Source of the DNA: Liolophura sinensis
Lineage: Eukaryota > Mollusca > Polyplacophora > Chitonida > Chitonidae
Assembly (NCBI RefSeq): GCF_032854445.1
Contig: NC_088297.1
Location: 24,997,127 to 25,061,126 of the forward strand
Direction of reading: 5' to 3'
DNA length: 64,000 nucleotides
A program made the translations under genes and the position numbers. Positions within the stretch are counted from its first letter, which is position 1, and each line of letters starts with the position of its first letter. Under the pieces are notes generated by a model. The model was not told where the DNA came from. It did not search any database and worked only from the letters and a program-made list of their open reading frames with translations. Shown here piece by piece: positions 1-12,045 of the stretch.

Positions 1-163
1 TAATGCTCTCAAATATATCCGGTATTTGGATGGAAATGGGTCTTAGTGCAAACGATTAATTTATTGACTCGCCCTGGGAACATGCACCACTATTCCCAGC
101 GTTAGTCCTATGCATATTTTTGTAGTTCATAGTTATTGGTATAATTGTGCAGAGGCCTCGCTA

Positions 164-447
164 CTATTGTAATCACGGTGAGCTAGTGACATGCTAGAAA
201 CCCACTGCAATTGTGAACATGGTGAGCTAGCTGCATGATAGAGACCTTCTACAATTGCCATCACGGTGTGTAAGTGGCATTCTAGAAACCCGCTACAATT
301 ATGATCATGGTGAACTAGTGGTATGGTAGAAGCCCGCTACAACTGCGAACATGGAGAGTTAGTGGCATGCTAGAAACACGTTACAATTGTGAACATATTG
401 AGCTAGTGGCACGCTAGAAGCCTGCTGCAATTGTGATCATTGTGCAC
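164..447. repeat. Degenerate 44-bp tandem repeat, about 6 copies
   Basis: Units share GGTGAGCTAGTGGCATGCTA and GAAACCCGCTACAATTGTGA with 10-20% differences between copies. No coding potential is seen. Confidence 0.75.
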
Positions 448-817
448 TGAAAACAGTTTAGTTGGTATACTTGTACACGTACGTTTTAAGTGAATCGCAA
501 AGGACCGCCAGCATCTTCAATACCGGAACAACAATCTTTAAAGCACGCCCATTCCACAGTCTTTTGAAGCCGCGTGCACATTGTACCCAGTCAATCGGTG
601 ATTGTTTGAGATTACCTGTCTTTCAACGCGTTTGATGTTCTTTACGCCCCACTCGTTTAAATCCCTAGACATATACAGTTTATATATCTAAAATAAATTT
701 TTAAAAAATACTTAAAACCAAAAACAACATGTAAACAATACAATATAAAGCTACTGATCTGGGGTAGAAATCATAACGATATATACGTGTATATTATGTA
801 TGTCATTACGCCTGGGA

Positions 818-935
818 TCATCCGTGGCCTAGTGGTTAGTCTGCCAGCGCGGCAAAATGATCCAGGAGCCTCTAAACAGTATGGTCACTGTGAGTTCAAG
901 TCCAAGTAAAAGTATCAATCAAGTAAATAAGTAAA
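818..935 (+). mobile_element. SINE head fragment
   Basis: The segment reads GTGGCCTAGTGGTTAGTCTG...GAGTTCAAGTCC, with tRNA-like A-box and B-box spacing, then A-rich AAATAAGTAAACAAAT. The same head style recurs in the element near 2440 and the one near 8222. Confidence 0.5.
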
Positions 936-1710
936 CAAATCGTTACGGGTTAATCGTTTTCTAGGATTTGTGTTATTTTGCATAAGAATGATCATCCTGG
1001 AAAATTAGAGCAACATACGTGTACGTGTGTGTGCATATACACGTAGGCCTATTATACACGTATATATTTAAGATATAAGAGATCGCTTGAATGAAGGATT
1101 GGTTGACTGTTACTTATCGCCGTGCTCAAGAGTGTTTCATTTAAAGGAGAAGAAAACCTGAAAACATGGGCTGAAAAGAGAACTTTTTTCTATCTGGTGG
1201 TGCCTGCTTCATAATCTTGCCATTTTTCCTCGCTAACACGTAAGGCCTGAAAACGGCAAAGCTAGCATAAATCGCTGAGTCCATGACGTCCTCCATCTTT
1301 AACACCCTGTAATTTGTGCTGGGGATGCGTTGCCTCTCAGCCAGTGAGAGTCGTTAAAACCGCCGGCTTGTTTGTGATAACTCGGAACCTACGTCCAACA
1401 TTCCGGTTTCCCGATCGTCAAGCGGAAAACGAACTGTACTGTTCCCTACCTTCTGGGAAGGAGAGTTCTACCGGAAATGTACGAACTGCACTTCGGCCGT
1501 TTCCGACGGCAATACTCCTCCTATCACAGAAGACTTCAGGACTAGTTCTTAGGCAAAATGGAGTCGCCCACAGCGGATTTTGGCGCTGACTTTATTTATA
1601 ATTTATCAATTTGTGGTGCATATTACAATTTTTTATGGCATGCACCTGCGAGGAAAAGCATACTCTTTTCAATGATATTTGACTGATAATAAACTTTTCT
1701 TCTCCTTTGG

Positions 1711-1786
1711 GTGATTGCGGTCAGTTATGTGATTGTGGTCAGTTATGTGATTGCGGTCAGTTATGTGATTGCGGTCAGATATGTGG
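1711..1786. repeat. 18-bp tandem repeat, 4 copies
   Basis: The unit is GTGATTGCGGTCAGTTAT, nearly identical between copies. Confidence 0.8.
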
Positions 1787-2439
1787 ACGGAGAAAACCGG
1801 GGTACCCGGAGTAAACCCTTGACCTTCGGCAGCTACGTGTACCTGACAAACCTCAATGCCTAGTGATCACATGCATGTACACTAGACACAAAATCTGTAC
1901 AGGAAGTTGTGTTTTGTTTTCCTTAGCTCAACCCTATAACACTGCCAGTGGACTGTCTCCGGTCATTATAAGTTATATTAGAAATCAGCTATAACATGCA
2001 ATATGTATATGTGCGCTGTATTCACGTGTATATATAACCAGGGAAATCGATGCCACAGGTTTTAGCATTCATGAGCTGTGTATGGAAGCCGATGCGGACC
2101 AGTCACCTGTTTCTAGTGTCCACCGGACATATAAGATCGAAATCGCAAAAACCCAAAAGCGCGAACGTCTAAAACGTAAAACAAAATAGTGCTATTTTCG
2201 AAAGCCCAAAAGTAGATGCGAAAGGAAAACCCAATGGTGGAAAGTTTCGCACTTTCGCGTTTTCGATCGTATCATTATTAAGGTCCAAGCTAAAACTATG
2301 AATGGCCAAACCCGGCTGTGGATCATTAAAGCTACCCAGTATAGAGTTGATGACATTGGGGAAGTAATATAAACAGTTCTTTGCAGCATCTTATAGCTTA
2401 GCTGCCGGAATACTGGACAGGAGTGATTAAGTGGTCAGG

Positions 2440-2705
2440 GGCTTCCGGGGCCTGTGGTTAACGTGCTAGCGAAATCACTATAACCTCTCACCAATGCCAT
2501 CGTTGTGGTTTGAAGTCAAAGTCTTTCTGGTTGGCTACCGTTTCCTGGTGTACATCGGAAGGTCGGCCAGCAACCTGCGGATGATCGTCGGTTTCCCTCG
2601 GACTGCCCGATTTCCTCCCACCGTAATGCTGGCCGCCGTTGTATATGTGATATATTTTTGAATACGGCGCAAAACTCCAATCTAATAAATAAATAAATAG
2701 ATCAA

Positions 2706-2736
<31 letters not shown>

Positions 2737-2739
2737 AGG
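2440..2739 (+). mobile_element. tRNA-derived SINE, nearly full length
   Basis: The head GGGGCCTGTGGTTAACGTGC is followed by a body with CAGCAACCTGCGGATGATCG and TTTCCTCCCACCGTAATGC, then GAATACGGCGCAAAACTCC and a long AATA/TAAA tail (2683-2738). The order head, body and simple tail is typical of a tRNA-class SINE. Confidence 0.7.
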
Positions 2740-3594
2740 AATTGGCCCTCAATGGCGGTTAGCGGCCCATTTTACGAAGCAGACGCGAGAACGTCAGCTG
2801 TAACACATACATGTAGACCCTGTGAAGATATATAATGCGTCCTGACATCAATTAAAACGCCTTTCCCATCAAGAGATCGATGAGCTTGTTTGATGTCTCC
2901 AGGGACTTCATGTGAAAGTTATTTGAAATCACACCCTTTATCATTTTGACCTGTTGTTTTCGCCAGAACTGTTAGTAAAGTTTTTGGAAATCATTAAAAA
3001 TAATATTCACCTGTTAATTCCGGTTCTCTCTCAGCTTAAAACATTTTTTAAAAATTGATTTTCTTGTGCAAACAAGGGGCGTAACTCTAAATGAGCTAAT
3101 GTAGGTCTTGATGTGCTGTCAGCTTTGTGTTTATGTGTATACACAAAAGGAACACAATATGCGATACTGGAACAAAATTAAACAACAAAACAAATGCGGG
3201 GATGATAAAATCCACCACACAAAAAGTGAGGTTGCGTATTCGACTCCAGTTGTTGCTGTTTCGTTGGTGGCTGTACGGCAGCAGATTGTCAGGTAACTGA
3301 GGGCAGTTGTTGGCTTACCTCTATTGACACCTGGCACCCAAAGTTAGCTCCTTTGGACTATTTTCAGAGAGTTCTATAAGGCATTATTAATGTGATTATA
3401 TACACTACATGCTTATAATCCCAAACGACACCTGTTCATATATACTTACATATATCTTCACTTACTTTTTTATTTACCAGTATTTATTTCTTTATTTATC
3501 AGATTAGGGTTTGACACACACCAAATACTTAGGAATATTGAGGGACACCATGCAGGTTTATTTTTATTATTATCATGTATATTTAAGTAACGGA

Positions 3595-3612
3595 TGTATT
3601 TTTATTTCTCAG
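3595..3612 (+). other. Putative 3' splice site of a 5' UTR intron, LRR gene
   Basis: A T-rich tract ending in TTTATTTCTCAG precedes the LRR start codon by 17 bases. This suggests that the coding exon begins at 3613 and that the promoter and at least one noncoding exon lie further upstream. No donor was assigned. Confidence 0.4.
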
Positions 3613-3629
3613 ATAACAGATAACCGAAA

Positions 3630-5984
3630 ATGAGTAAGAAGAGGAAGGAAGACGATAAGCCACCTCCCGTATCGGGTCCTGGCAGTCGGATTGTGGGCTT
3701 ACCCAGCTCTCTCAGGAAACACCTTAAACAAATCGAGTACCAAGCTTGTCTTGTCGTTGACTTCGCAACAGGAGGCCTGAAGAAACTGCCCATGGATATT
3801 TTCAAGAACGAAGAAGTGTGCGACCTTGCGAGGAAGTTCCTGGTGGGATGCAATAAGCTGAAGAAGATACCGAAGGATATTGGTGAGATGGTCAATGTGG
3901 AGTTGATTGACGTGAGCATCAACCAGTTATCCTCGTTACCGGGCACTATCGGCAAATGCAAGATGCTGAAAGTGCTAAACGCTGAGCGAAATTGCCTGAA
4001 GAGTCTGCCGAAAACTCTTAATAAACCGGCTTTCCTTAAAACCATCCTGGCGTCTAACAACAAGATCAAGTCGTTACCGAACACGATGAACAAATGCCTG
4101 GCGCTGGAAACATTGGACGTATCCCATAACCAAGTGAAAAGCCTGAAAAAGACGATTTACCAATGTAGTATCAGTTTAGATATCAGCCACAACAGGCTGT
4201 CCGATCTGCCCGACGCTACAGGTGTGAAAAAGTCCGCGATCAAGTCAATCAACGCTTCCCACAATATGATCACGTTCTTACCGGAAACCATCCATATTGT
4301 GACGACACTCACCTGGTTAGACATTTCCCACAACGAACTGGAGGAAATTCCTCGGGAACTGGGTTTCCTGAAGTACCTCGAACATCTCAACATGGGTTAC
4401 AATCGTGTGACCTTCCTACCAGAAGAGATTTGCAACATGGGAAATTCTCTCCGCTTCATGGACGCCTCCAACAATAACTTGGATTCGCTACCGTCTAAGT
4501 TTAACACCATGAAGCGTTTGACGCACTTAGACTTGTCAAAGAACAGCATTGATACGCTCCCGAATAAATTCCACGAGCTTGTAGAATTAAAGACCCTGGA
4601 CCTATCAGGAAATAAGTTAGCGTCCATTGACACAGTGACGAAACTCGTCAGTTTGGAAACTTTGTCTGTGGCGAACAATTTCCTGGTGGAAATTCCTGAG
4701 GAAATCGGTAAACTGAAATGTCTGGTGTCAATCGACGTTTCTGGAAACGCCATTAAGCAGATCCCACAAGAACTTGGTTTGGTTCCTACCCTGAAAACCA
4801 TCAAAGCTTCAGACAACAAAATCCCGGCCATTCCGGACATGTTTGGAGACAAGCAACTCCTCCAAGATTTGGATTTTTCGGGAAACTGGCTGACTGGCGT
4901 TCCGAGTGACCTGAGAAAGCTGCGCACCGTGGAAAGTCTCAATCTCTCCCGTAACACGATATCCCACCTCCCAAGAGCCATGGACACGCTTGGCTTACTA
5001 CGTAAACTCGACGTCAGTTCCAACGAGCTGACGGACTTGTCGTTGCCGACCAGCGTCACGTCCCTGAATCTGGCCTCGAATGCCTGGTACATGCCTGCCG
5101 TTGACCCGCGTTCGATTCTCACCATGATCTGCCAGAAAGACCATGCTTCGATGATCACAGAGCTCAACCTGTCCGATGTAAAAATGAACGAAATGCCGGA
5201 CAGCATAGGGAGGATGAAATTCCTCAAGTCTCTGGATCTCTCTCGGAATCAGCTCAGGGACCTGACGGGCGAGATCGGCAAGCTCCGATTGCTGAACAGG
5301 CTGAACGTCAGTGACAATGAGCTGTTGAGCATTCATGAGAAGGTCTCGCAACTGCAGTGTCTGGAGACGCTGGATGCGTCGCAAAACAAGATTAACGAGT
5401 TTCCCGAGGGTCTCTTGGAGGTTATGTCGGTGGAGAAGCTTAATCTCTCCTTTAATAACATCGCCACGCTTCCGGTCCACTTCGGAGAACTACACAAACT
5501 GGTGATGCTGAATCTCTCAAACAATGAGCTGGAGGAATTCCCCGAGGATCGAATAGACATTCTGGCCTCACTCATCACGCTGAACTTGTCCAAAAACCAC
5601 ATCACCAAATTCCCCACAGACCTACCTTACTTGTATCGGATACAATTCCTGATCGCCGCCGGAAACGATATTACTGAGCTTCCGTCGGACATAAGCAAGA
5701 TGGCAGGATTGGAGAAGCTGGATCTATCTGATAACCTCTTGACGTCACTACCGGAGAACATTTGCAAAATACCGTCCCTCGTGAGCCTAGACGTCTCCGA
5801 CAACTGCATTACAGTCTTCCCTAAGAAGATGGAGCAGCTGAGACAGAAATGTGAGGTGAATACTGAAGATCAAGATTCACTGAAAACTCGGGAGGCAGGA
5901 GACAGACCTTCTTCCTCCGCAGACTCCAATCCAAGAGAAGGCAGTCCGAAAACGAAAGCGACAGGGCTCGACACAGAGGACTGA
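3630..5984 (+). CDS. Cytosolic leucine-rich-repeat protein, SHOC2/soc-2-like, single coding exon
   Basis: The open reading frame encodes 784 residues. A basic N-terminus of about 40 residues (MSKKRKEDD...) is followed by about 29 leucine-rich repeats, mostly 23 residues long, of the type LxxLxLSxNxLxxLPxxIxxL, running from about residue 60 to 735. A hydrophilic Ser/Asp/Glu/Lys tail of about 45 residues ends the protein. I see no signal peptide or membrane segment, so a cytosolic or nuclear location is inferred. The LP-rich repeats match the plant-intracellular/SHOC2 class of LRR, whose members act as protein-binding scaffolds; no enzymatic domain is present and the partner is unknown. The repeat near residues 495-525 is lengthened and irregular. 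The ATG has A at -3. A pyrimidine tract and CAG end at 3612, 17 bases upstream, so a 5' UTR intron is likely. No intron interrupts the CDS. The name of the exact orthologue is uncertain. Confidence 0.9.
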   Translation: MSKKRKEDDKPPPVSGPGSRIVGLPSSLRKHLKQIEYQACLVVDFATGGLKKLPMDIFKNEEVCDLARKFLVGCNKLKKIPKDIGEMVNVELIDVSINQLSSLPGTIGKCKMLKVLNAERNCLKSLPKTLNKPAFLKTILASNNKIKSLPNTMNKCLALETLDVSHNQVKSLKKTIYQCSISLDISHNRLSDLPDATGVKKSAIKSINASHNMITFLPETIHIVTTLTWLDISHNELEEIPRELGFLKYLEHLNMGYNRVTFLPEEICNMGNSLRFMDASNNNLDSLPSKFNTMKRLTHLDLSKNSIDTLPNKFHELVELKTLDLSGNKLASIDTVTKLVSLETLSVANNFLVEIPEEIGKLKCLVSIDVSGNAIKQIPQELGLVPTLKTIKASDNKIPAIPDMFGDKQLLQDLDFSGNWLTGVPSDLRKLRTVESLNLSRNTISHLPRAMDTLGLLRKLDVSSNELTDLSLPTSVTSLNLASNAWYMPAVDPRSILTMICQKDHASMITELNLSDVKMNEMPDSIGRMKFLKSLDLSRNQLRDLTGEIGKLRLLNRLNVSDNELLSIHEKVSQLQCLETLDASQNKINEFPEGLLEVMSVEKLNLSFNNIATLPVHFGELHKLVMLNLSNNELEEFPEDRIDILASLITLNLSKNHITKFPTDLPYLYRIQFLIAAGNDITELPSDISKMAGLEKLDLSDNLLTSLPENICKIPSLVSLDVSDNCITVFPKKMEQLRQKCEVNTEDQDSLKTREAGDRPSSSADSNPREGSPKTKATGLDTED

Positions 5985-6821
5985 TGGAGGCTCGTGGAAA
6001 CGTCATTTTATATAATTAAAGATGTACATGACCGATAATCCAGCTGCCTGTAACGTTTTGTTGATTGAACAAATGCAGTTGAACAGATCCCATGTCATTA
6101 TGAAATGGAAAATGCCTTGGGAAAAAAGAATGTATGACATTTGATGCATAATGAAGAGTGTACTGGTCACAGACAAAAGTTTTGATTTTAAATGTGTATT
6201 ATTGGTCAGTTAACATTATGGAATGCTTTAGGAATTGGCCGTTTCCAACCTTTGCGCCTCATTCCTCCTCTGAAAGCAACGCTCAGGGTGCCGGGTTTGC
6301 GTCGATTGACGTCATCTTAAGTACTGTAGACAAGCGTCTAGCGCCAAAAGTCCATAATAGTCAACAGATTTTCTTTTGTATTATTTTATTTTATTTAAAT
6401 GAACTCCATGCATGGAACATTGCCTTGAAAAGGCTATCAACCGACGAACAGATAAAATGGTACGTCTTACATAATGGTCTTTTTGTGATGTTTCATTTAA
6501 AAATAATAAGTATTTTTGTATATATTTATTTACATAATATATCAGTCTACAATGACTATTAGCTATGAAGAATTATGAAATTAATGAAACTGTCTCTATC
6601 GTTGTTTATGTTTATTAGCTGTTGTTATCCATTTATTTGTTATTCTTGTTGTTGCTGCAGTTTTGTGAATATATATTTATATGGTATATAATTGTCGTAT
6701 ATTTACATCATCTTTTATGGAGAGTGCTATTTGTTATTTGTAACCAAAAAGCAATACCAGTATATTTGTTAACACTGCTTGTGGGAGTGCCTTTGTTTAT
6801 GCATACACTTTATATATACAT

Positions 6822-6966
6822 CTATACCTTTGTAACATGTTGCCACATGTATACCTTTGTAACATGTTGCCACATGTATACCTTTGTAACATGTTGCCAC
6901 GTGTACTTTTGTAACTTGTTGCCACATGTATATCTTTGTAACATGTTACCATATGTATACCTTTGG
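6822..6966. repeat. 27-bp tandem repeat, 5 copies
   Basis: Units combine TACCTTTGTAACATGTTGCC with ACATGTA. A unit length divisible by three keeps overlapping open frames on both strands, which I do not regard as genes. Confidence 0.8.
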
Positions 6967-8076
6967 ACCTTGTCCAAAATACTTCAAATCTTCTATTATA
7001 CATATCATTTTTTTTTCTTTTACAAACCTGTTTACGTTTTGTAAAAGTGTGATCTGCATTGTGTAACTTACTTTTCATTGCTATAACAGGGTTTACCCTC
7101 TATAAAATACAGATGTGATGTCAGATGCAGAAGAGAGTTTATTTGCTTCCTCATGAATTAGCATATTTATATGGGGAGAGAAAACTGTATGTTGCTATAT
7201 CATGTTACGTGGCCGTCTTGTGATGCATACGCCTGATTGTAGTTTACAATACGTATTAAGACGTACGTTTCTTCGTACAGGCATATTCAGTGTATACTAT
7301 GTATGTGTAGGTGGAAATGTACTTTTTGAAATAATGTTTTGATTGTTTGGAGAAAGCTCTGCTATGTACATCTGCTGTCAATGTTGTTTCTTTTCTAGCA
7401 ATAGCAAAATGTAGTCTGCAATGTGAACCACTTTACCAAAATTGTGACGTACATGTTTGTATTAGTTATTGGATGACAGAACAGGTTCGTTTGCGGCTCG
7501 ATGTATAAAGTGCGCAATATTCTGATGAACACAGACAAGCTTATGGTTCAAGTCAAGTTCCAAAGAATTGTCATGCTTTCCTTACATAATAATATTGTTA
7601 AGTCAGCTTCATCAAATGGGAGTGCCGTGGCAAATCTTATTCTCAGCAAGTTTCCAAAGAAATTTTACTTTTTCCTCAAAGAATAGTAATTTCAAGTAAT
7701 TTTCAAGAACTTGAGGCATAGGTTGCAATACGACGATTTTTTGACGGCAATCGTCTATATTTATAAAAAAAGGGTGAAATGTGTCTCCGTTAGTTAGCCT
7801 ATGTGTGTAAATTATTATATATTTATAGATTTACAAAATAATGATGCTCTGCAATGACGAGAAGAAAAAAAACCATAAGCATCAAAATAGGGTGATAATG
7901 TGCAGCATTGAAAACTTTCCCCATAGATGCAGCCAGCATTACAAAATCAGATTTGCTGCATGTCTGCGTTAACGGTTCGTATGGTGCCGTAGTTATTCGT
8001 GTGTATTCCTTCTGTAAATTTTAATTCATAGTCTTAACAAAGTCATCATTAACTGTGATCAAAAGGATTCGGATAG

Positions 8077-8082
8077 AATAAA
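8077..8082 (+). terminator. Candidate polyadenylation signal downstream of the LRR gene
   Basis: A canonical AATAAA hexamer lies 2.1 kb after the LRR stop codon, followed by T-rich DNA. Its use is not shown; it was the first canonical hexamer I noticed on this strand after the stop. Confidence 0.2.
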
Positions 8083-8221
8083 ATAATTTGTTATTTACGG
8101 TTTTAAGAGACTTTCGTTTATTTTTTTCGTTGCATAATTTTATTAACTTACTTATTTTATTAATGTTTAAACGCCATATTCAATATTTTATATTTAACTT
8201 CTATGACGGCTGTTTATTGTT

Positions 8222-8345
8222 AGAGCGGGGTGGAGGTGAGAGTGCCAGCGTGGCATTATGACCCACGAGACTCTGGTTCGATGTGAGTTCAATGTCCAGC
8301 TCATACTGGCTTCTCCTCCGGAGGGGCTGTAGGGGCGCACAATGG
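8222..8345 (+). mobile_element. SINE head/body fragment, same family as 2440-2739
   Basis: It contains GAGAGTGCCAGCGTGGC, a B-box-like TGTGAGTTCAATGTCC and the TGGCTTCTCCTCCGG body block. The 3' tail is missing or too diverged to see. Confidence 0.5.
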
Positions 8346-8486
8346 GATGCATGGTGCATGGGACTGAACTATAATACTGCATTTGTCCTAACGACTGAAA
8401 GACGATCATTTTACTCGGTCGACTACGACCTGTCTCTCATTGTAGGTCTACAGTTACTATAGGCTCCTGCAAGTGGTGCGTGTAAT

Positions 8487-8712
8487 GCACCCCCCCCCCC
8501 CCCCCCCCCCCACCACCACCCGTGTCCATGTCGGTCCCTGGGTTATTCACCGGTCCCTGGGATATACACCGATCCATGGGTTATACACTGGTCCCTGAGT
8601 TATACACTGGTCTCTCGGTTATTTGCCGGTCCCTGGTTAAACACCGGTCCTTGGGTTAGACACCGGTCTTGTGTTATACACCGGTCCCCGGGTTATATAC
8701 CAGTCCCTGTTT
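8487..8712. repeat. Poly-C tract and degenerate ~20-bp repeat
   Basis: A long run of C (8490-8510) is followed by about nine copies of a GGTCCCTGGGTTATACACC unit. The variation suggests an old array. Confidence 0.7.
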
Positions 8713-9407
8713 TATGCATGGGTACAGAAGAAACCGATGAGAGCTTGGAGGAAACCAAGAACTCAACGATCGATGCATTAATATTATTGCAACACACTCA
8801 TGCAACCGTACACCTTTGTGGTTGGGTGAGGGTGTTGCAAGACGAAAGACCACGACATTTGAGTGAGTTATACACTCAAACAACAAAATAATAATAATAA
8901 TAATAAAGCAAACTTCCTCGTTTTCTGCATGCCGAGTGATTGCATATAAAAGATCAGTAGTCCAGAGAGTATAAAATAAACACGTGATATTTCCCCTTCG
9001 CGGTGGACAGGCTCGTGTCTTATCGGCAGATAAGTTTGCTTTTGTCCAGACTTAAGTCGATTCACTTCACCCTTTTAGCCATACTTCCGGCTCGCCTTCA
9101 TAATCATCCACATAGCAAACTTCCGGTTTTATTGTTGTCGAGTTTAAGAGTTATGGGGACGAATGGGCCAATGGAACTTTAGTCTTGCACGTGCATTTAA
9201 TATGTTCTTATAAATAATCGAGCATGCAAATGTTATCGTACATGCACTGGTCGGTAGGCCCAAACTATGTGCTTCCGGGTAGAAATTGAATATGCACTGT
9301 GTAACACATATATTTATATATCAATGCTGGCGTGATTTGAGAGCAAACGTCGGCAAATATACAGCAGTGGAAAATCCCATTATGATGAAATACAGCCAGG
9401 TGGTATG

Positions 9408-9740
9408 GAAGCCGGTTATAGCCCAAAGCTAAGCTGGACGTTCCTACCGTAACGGCCAGTTTCTGCCATACACACTTCCACCCAGACAATTTTGCTCAAA
9501 TAAAACCCGGCTTGAACCCTACCTTATTTTTGCTATCTACCGATTCCCTAAAACGCCCGAAATGTAATATGTCAAAGCTGGCATTGGTAAACCATCATTC
9601 AACAGTAACCCAGACGTTTAAATTTTCGAATCGGAGAACTCATATCAAAGCCTGAAATGTTTGTAATTTCTTTTCATCTTCGGGCAGGGCGTTACGGTAG
9701 GAATGTCCAGCTTAGCTTTGGGCTAAGCCGGTTAAGGCCA
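9408..9740. mobile_element. Possible nonautonomous DNA element with about 45-bp inverted ends
   Basis: The segment at about 9411-9456 (GCCCAAAGCTAAGCTGGAC...CCTACCGTAACG) recurs inverted at about 9689-9733 with few differences, enclosing about 230 bases. This is the layout of a small MITE. Outer ends and a target duplication could not be fixed. Confidence 0.5.
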
Positions 9741-9787
9741 TCGTCGTCATTGTTTTATAGGTTAGTGTCGCCCGAGCAAAATACGAA

Positions 9788-10385
9788 GTGCATGATGGTG
9801 TGATAGCACAGAGAGATGGTGCGATGGCGCGGTATGATTGTGCGATAAACCGAAAAGATAGTGCGATGGCAGGGAATGATGGTGCGATGGCACGGTATGA
9901 TTGTGTAATAGCACGAAAAGATGGTTCGATGGCACGGAATGATGGGACGACTACACGACATAATTTGACGATAGCCCAAAGCGATGGAACGCGACGACAC
10001 GAAGCGATGGGACGATGTCAAGAAGCGATGAGGCTATGGCACGAAGCGATGGGGCGCGACGACAGGAAGCGAGGAACGATGTCACGAAGCGATAAGGCGA
10101 TGGCACGAAGCAATTGGAGGATGGCACGAAGCTGTGTGATGACATCGCCATCGATGGGACGCGACGACACATTAACGCGATGGGAAAATCTCACGAAGTG
10201 ATGGAACAATGTCACGAAGCAATGATACGATACCACAAAGAGATGTTAAGATAACACAAAGCGACGGGACAATGGCACGAACTGATGGAAAAATAACCAT
10301 TGCTTCGCAGCAAAGTCTCATCGCGTCTTATACTATCATCCCATCACTTCGTGAGATGGTCTCATCGCTTCGTGCCGCCTTTGAG
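9788..10385. repeat. Degenerate GCGATGGCACGAA-type minisatellite with an inverted end
   Basis: Many irregular units of 13-30 bases based on GCGATGGCACGAA fill the stretch. After about 10300 the same motif appears in reverse complement (TCATCGCTTCGTGCCG), so the array changes orientation. Confidence 0.7.
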
Positions 10386-11227
10386 AAATAGACTATGATG
10401 ACTATAGGCTTTCATAAGGCAGACATATGACAGATCCTACCCCAACCAGAATAAACCCGCCAGTTATATTAGGTTAGTGGATTAAGTACTTAAATTTCGG
10501 CACAAACTTCCTGCCGCGGGGCGACTTGTCATGCACGCGCCCTGTTCTAACACGACACCTCATTTTTCATTTTATTTTATTCACTAAGGCATCCAGCAAT
10601 CCAAACGAATTTATGTTGTCTATAAACTTGGTGGGAACAGAAACCTCAATATAAATTAAATTATGATGTATAGGTACTTACAGACTCAACAGTAATTAAT
10701 GCAACTAAATTTTAACGATATGTATTATCATTTATATATAAATAAAGATATTCCAGCGCCCATTGTATCTGAAGCTGCACTGTAAAACAAGAAAACACGT
10801 CACACTATGTAATTATATTTAAGAGCCATTAATCGTGCAATAGTCTCTATGAACTAATAGAGAGAAGAGGATCGATCTGTCCTAAACAAAATAAAACATT
10901 TTGTGCACATAATGAAAAAGGTGCTCAAAAACAAATATTAAAATGCTGTAGTACTTGCTTTGTGTTTCCCCACTGAACACTATTGTCATATTTCAGTTTG
11001 ACCCATATGTACGATGTATTTGGGAGCAAAGGAGATAACCTGAATTCTTAGCTATACTCGTTTCTCCTGTCGGTATTTATACAAAATCTCTAAAAGCTGC
11101 AACGTGTGGGAATAGGGAATTACAGTTACATTGGTATACATCCGTGCTGAAATAAGTAGTACATAAAAAGCTTTATCTACAAGGACCTGTGGCTAATGAC
11201 ACCAATTCTATTCTGAGGGAGACTGTT
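10386..11227. other. No gene seen
   Basis: Unique-looking AT-rich DNA between two minisatellites; nothing recognisable on either strand. Confidence 0.5.
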
Positions 11228-12045
11228 CTGCTTCCGTTTAAATTTTCTAATGATTCCGGAGACTTCTACATGCATCTGTTTACGTTTTCTAATAGTTCCG
11301 GAGACTTCTGCTTTTACCTAGGTTAACTAATAGTTCCGGAGATTTCTGCTTTTACCTAGGTTAACTAATAGTTCCGGAGACTTCTGCTTTTACCTAGGAT
11401 AGCTAGTAGTTCCGGAGACTTCTGCTTTTACCTAGGTTAACTAATAGTTCCGGAGACTTCAGCTTTTACCAAGGATAGCTAGTAGTTCCGGATACTTCTG
11501 CTTTTACCTAGGTTAGCTAGTAGTTCCGAAGACTTCTTCTTTTACCTAGGTTAGCTAATAGTTCCGGATACTTCTGCTTTTACCTAGGTTAACTAATGGT
11601 TCCGGAGACTTCTGCTTTTACCTAGGTTAACTAATAGTTCCGGAGACTTCTTCTTTTACCTAGGTTAACTAATAGTTCCGGAGACTTCTGCTTTTACCTA
11701 GGATAGCTAGTAGTTCCGGATACTTCTGCTTTCACCTAGGTTAGCTAGTAGTTCCGAAGACTTCTTCTTTTACCTAGGTTAGCTATTAGTTCTGGAGACT
11801 TCTGCTTTTACCTAGGTTAGCTAATAGTTCCGGAGACTTCTGCTTTTACCTAGGTTAGCTAATAGTTCCGGAGACTTCTTTTACCTAGGTTAGCTAATAG
11901 TTCCGGAGACTTCTGCTTTTACCTAGGTTAGCTAATAGTTCCGGAGACTTCTGCTTTTACCTAGGTTAGCTAATAGTTCCGGAGACTTCTACTTTATCGA
12001 CAATCTAAACAGTTCTGGAGACTTCTTCTTTTATCCAGATTGTCT
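11228..12045. repeat. 38-bp minisatellite, about 21 copies
   Basis: Units consist of TAGTTCCGGAGACTTCTGCT followed by TTTACCTAGGTTAACTAA, with point changes and a few short deletions. Each unit has a CCTAGG palindrome and a TCCGGA core. Confidence 0.9.

Larger units (their letters stand above)
448..3594. other. Gene-free stretch upstream of the LRR gene
   Basis: Apart from the SINE pieces and the 18-bp repeat no gene is visible. A slightly CpG-richer part at about 1280-1570, with a TGACGTC CRE-like site near 1284, could be a promoter of the LRR gene, but no start site can be assigned. The 91-codon open frame there (1314-1589) has no recognisable domain. Confidence 0.4.
5985..8221 (+). other. 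Probable 3' UTR and AT-rich flank of the LRR gene
   Basis: AT-rich sequence with the 27-bp repeat and no coding signal. The 3' end of the transcript is likely here but its position is not clear. Confidence 0.35.

Noticed and set aside
3602..6006. Minus-strand open frames opposite the LRR gene
   Set aside because: They are shadows of the codon pattern of the LRR repeats and carry no domain of their own.
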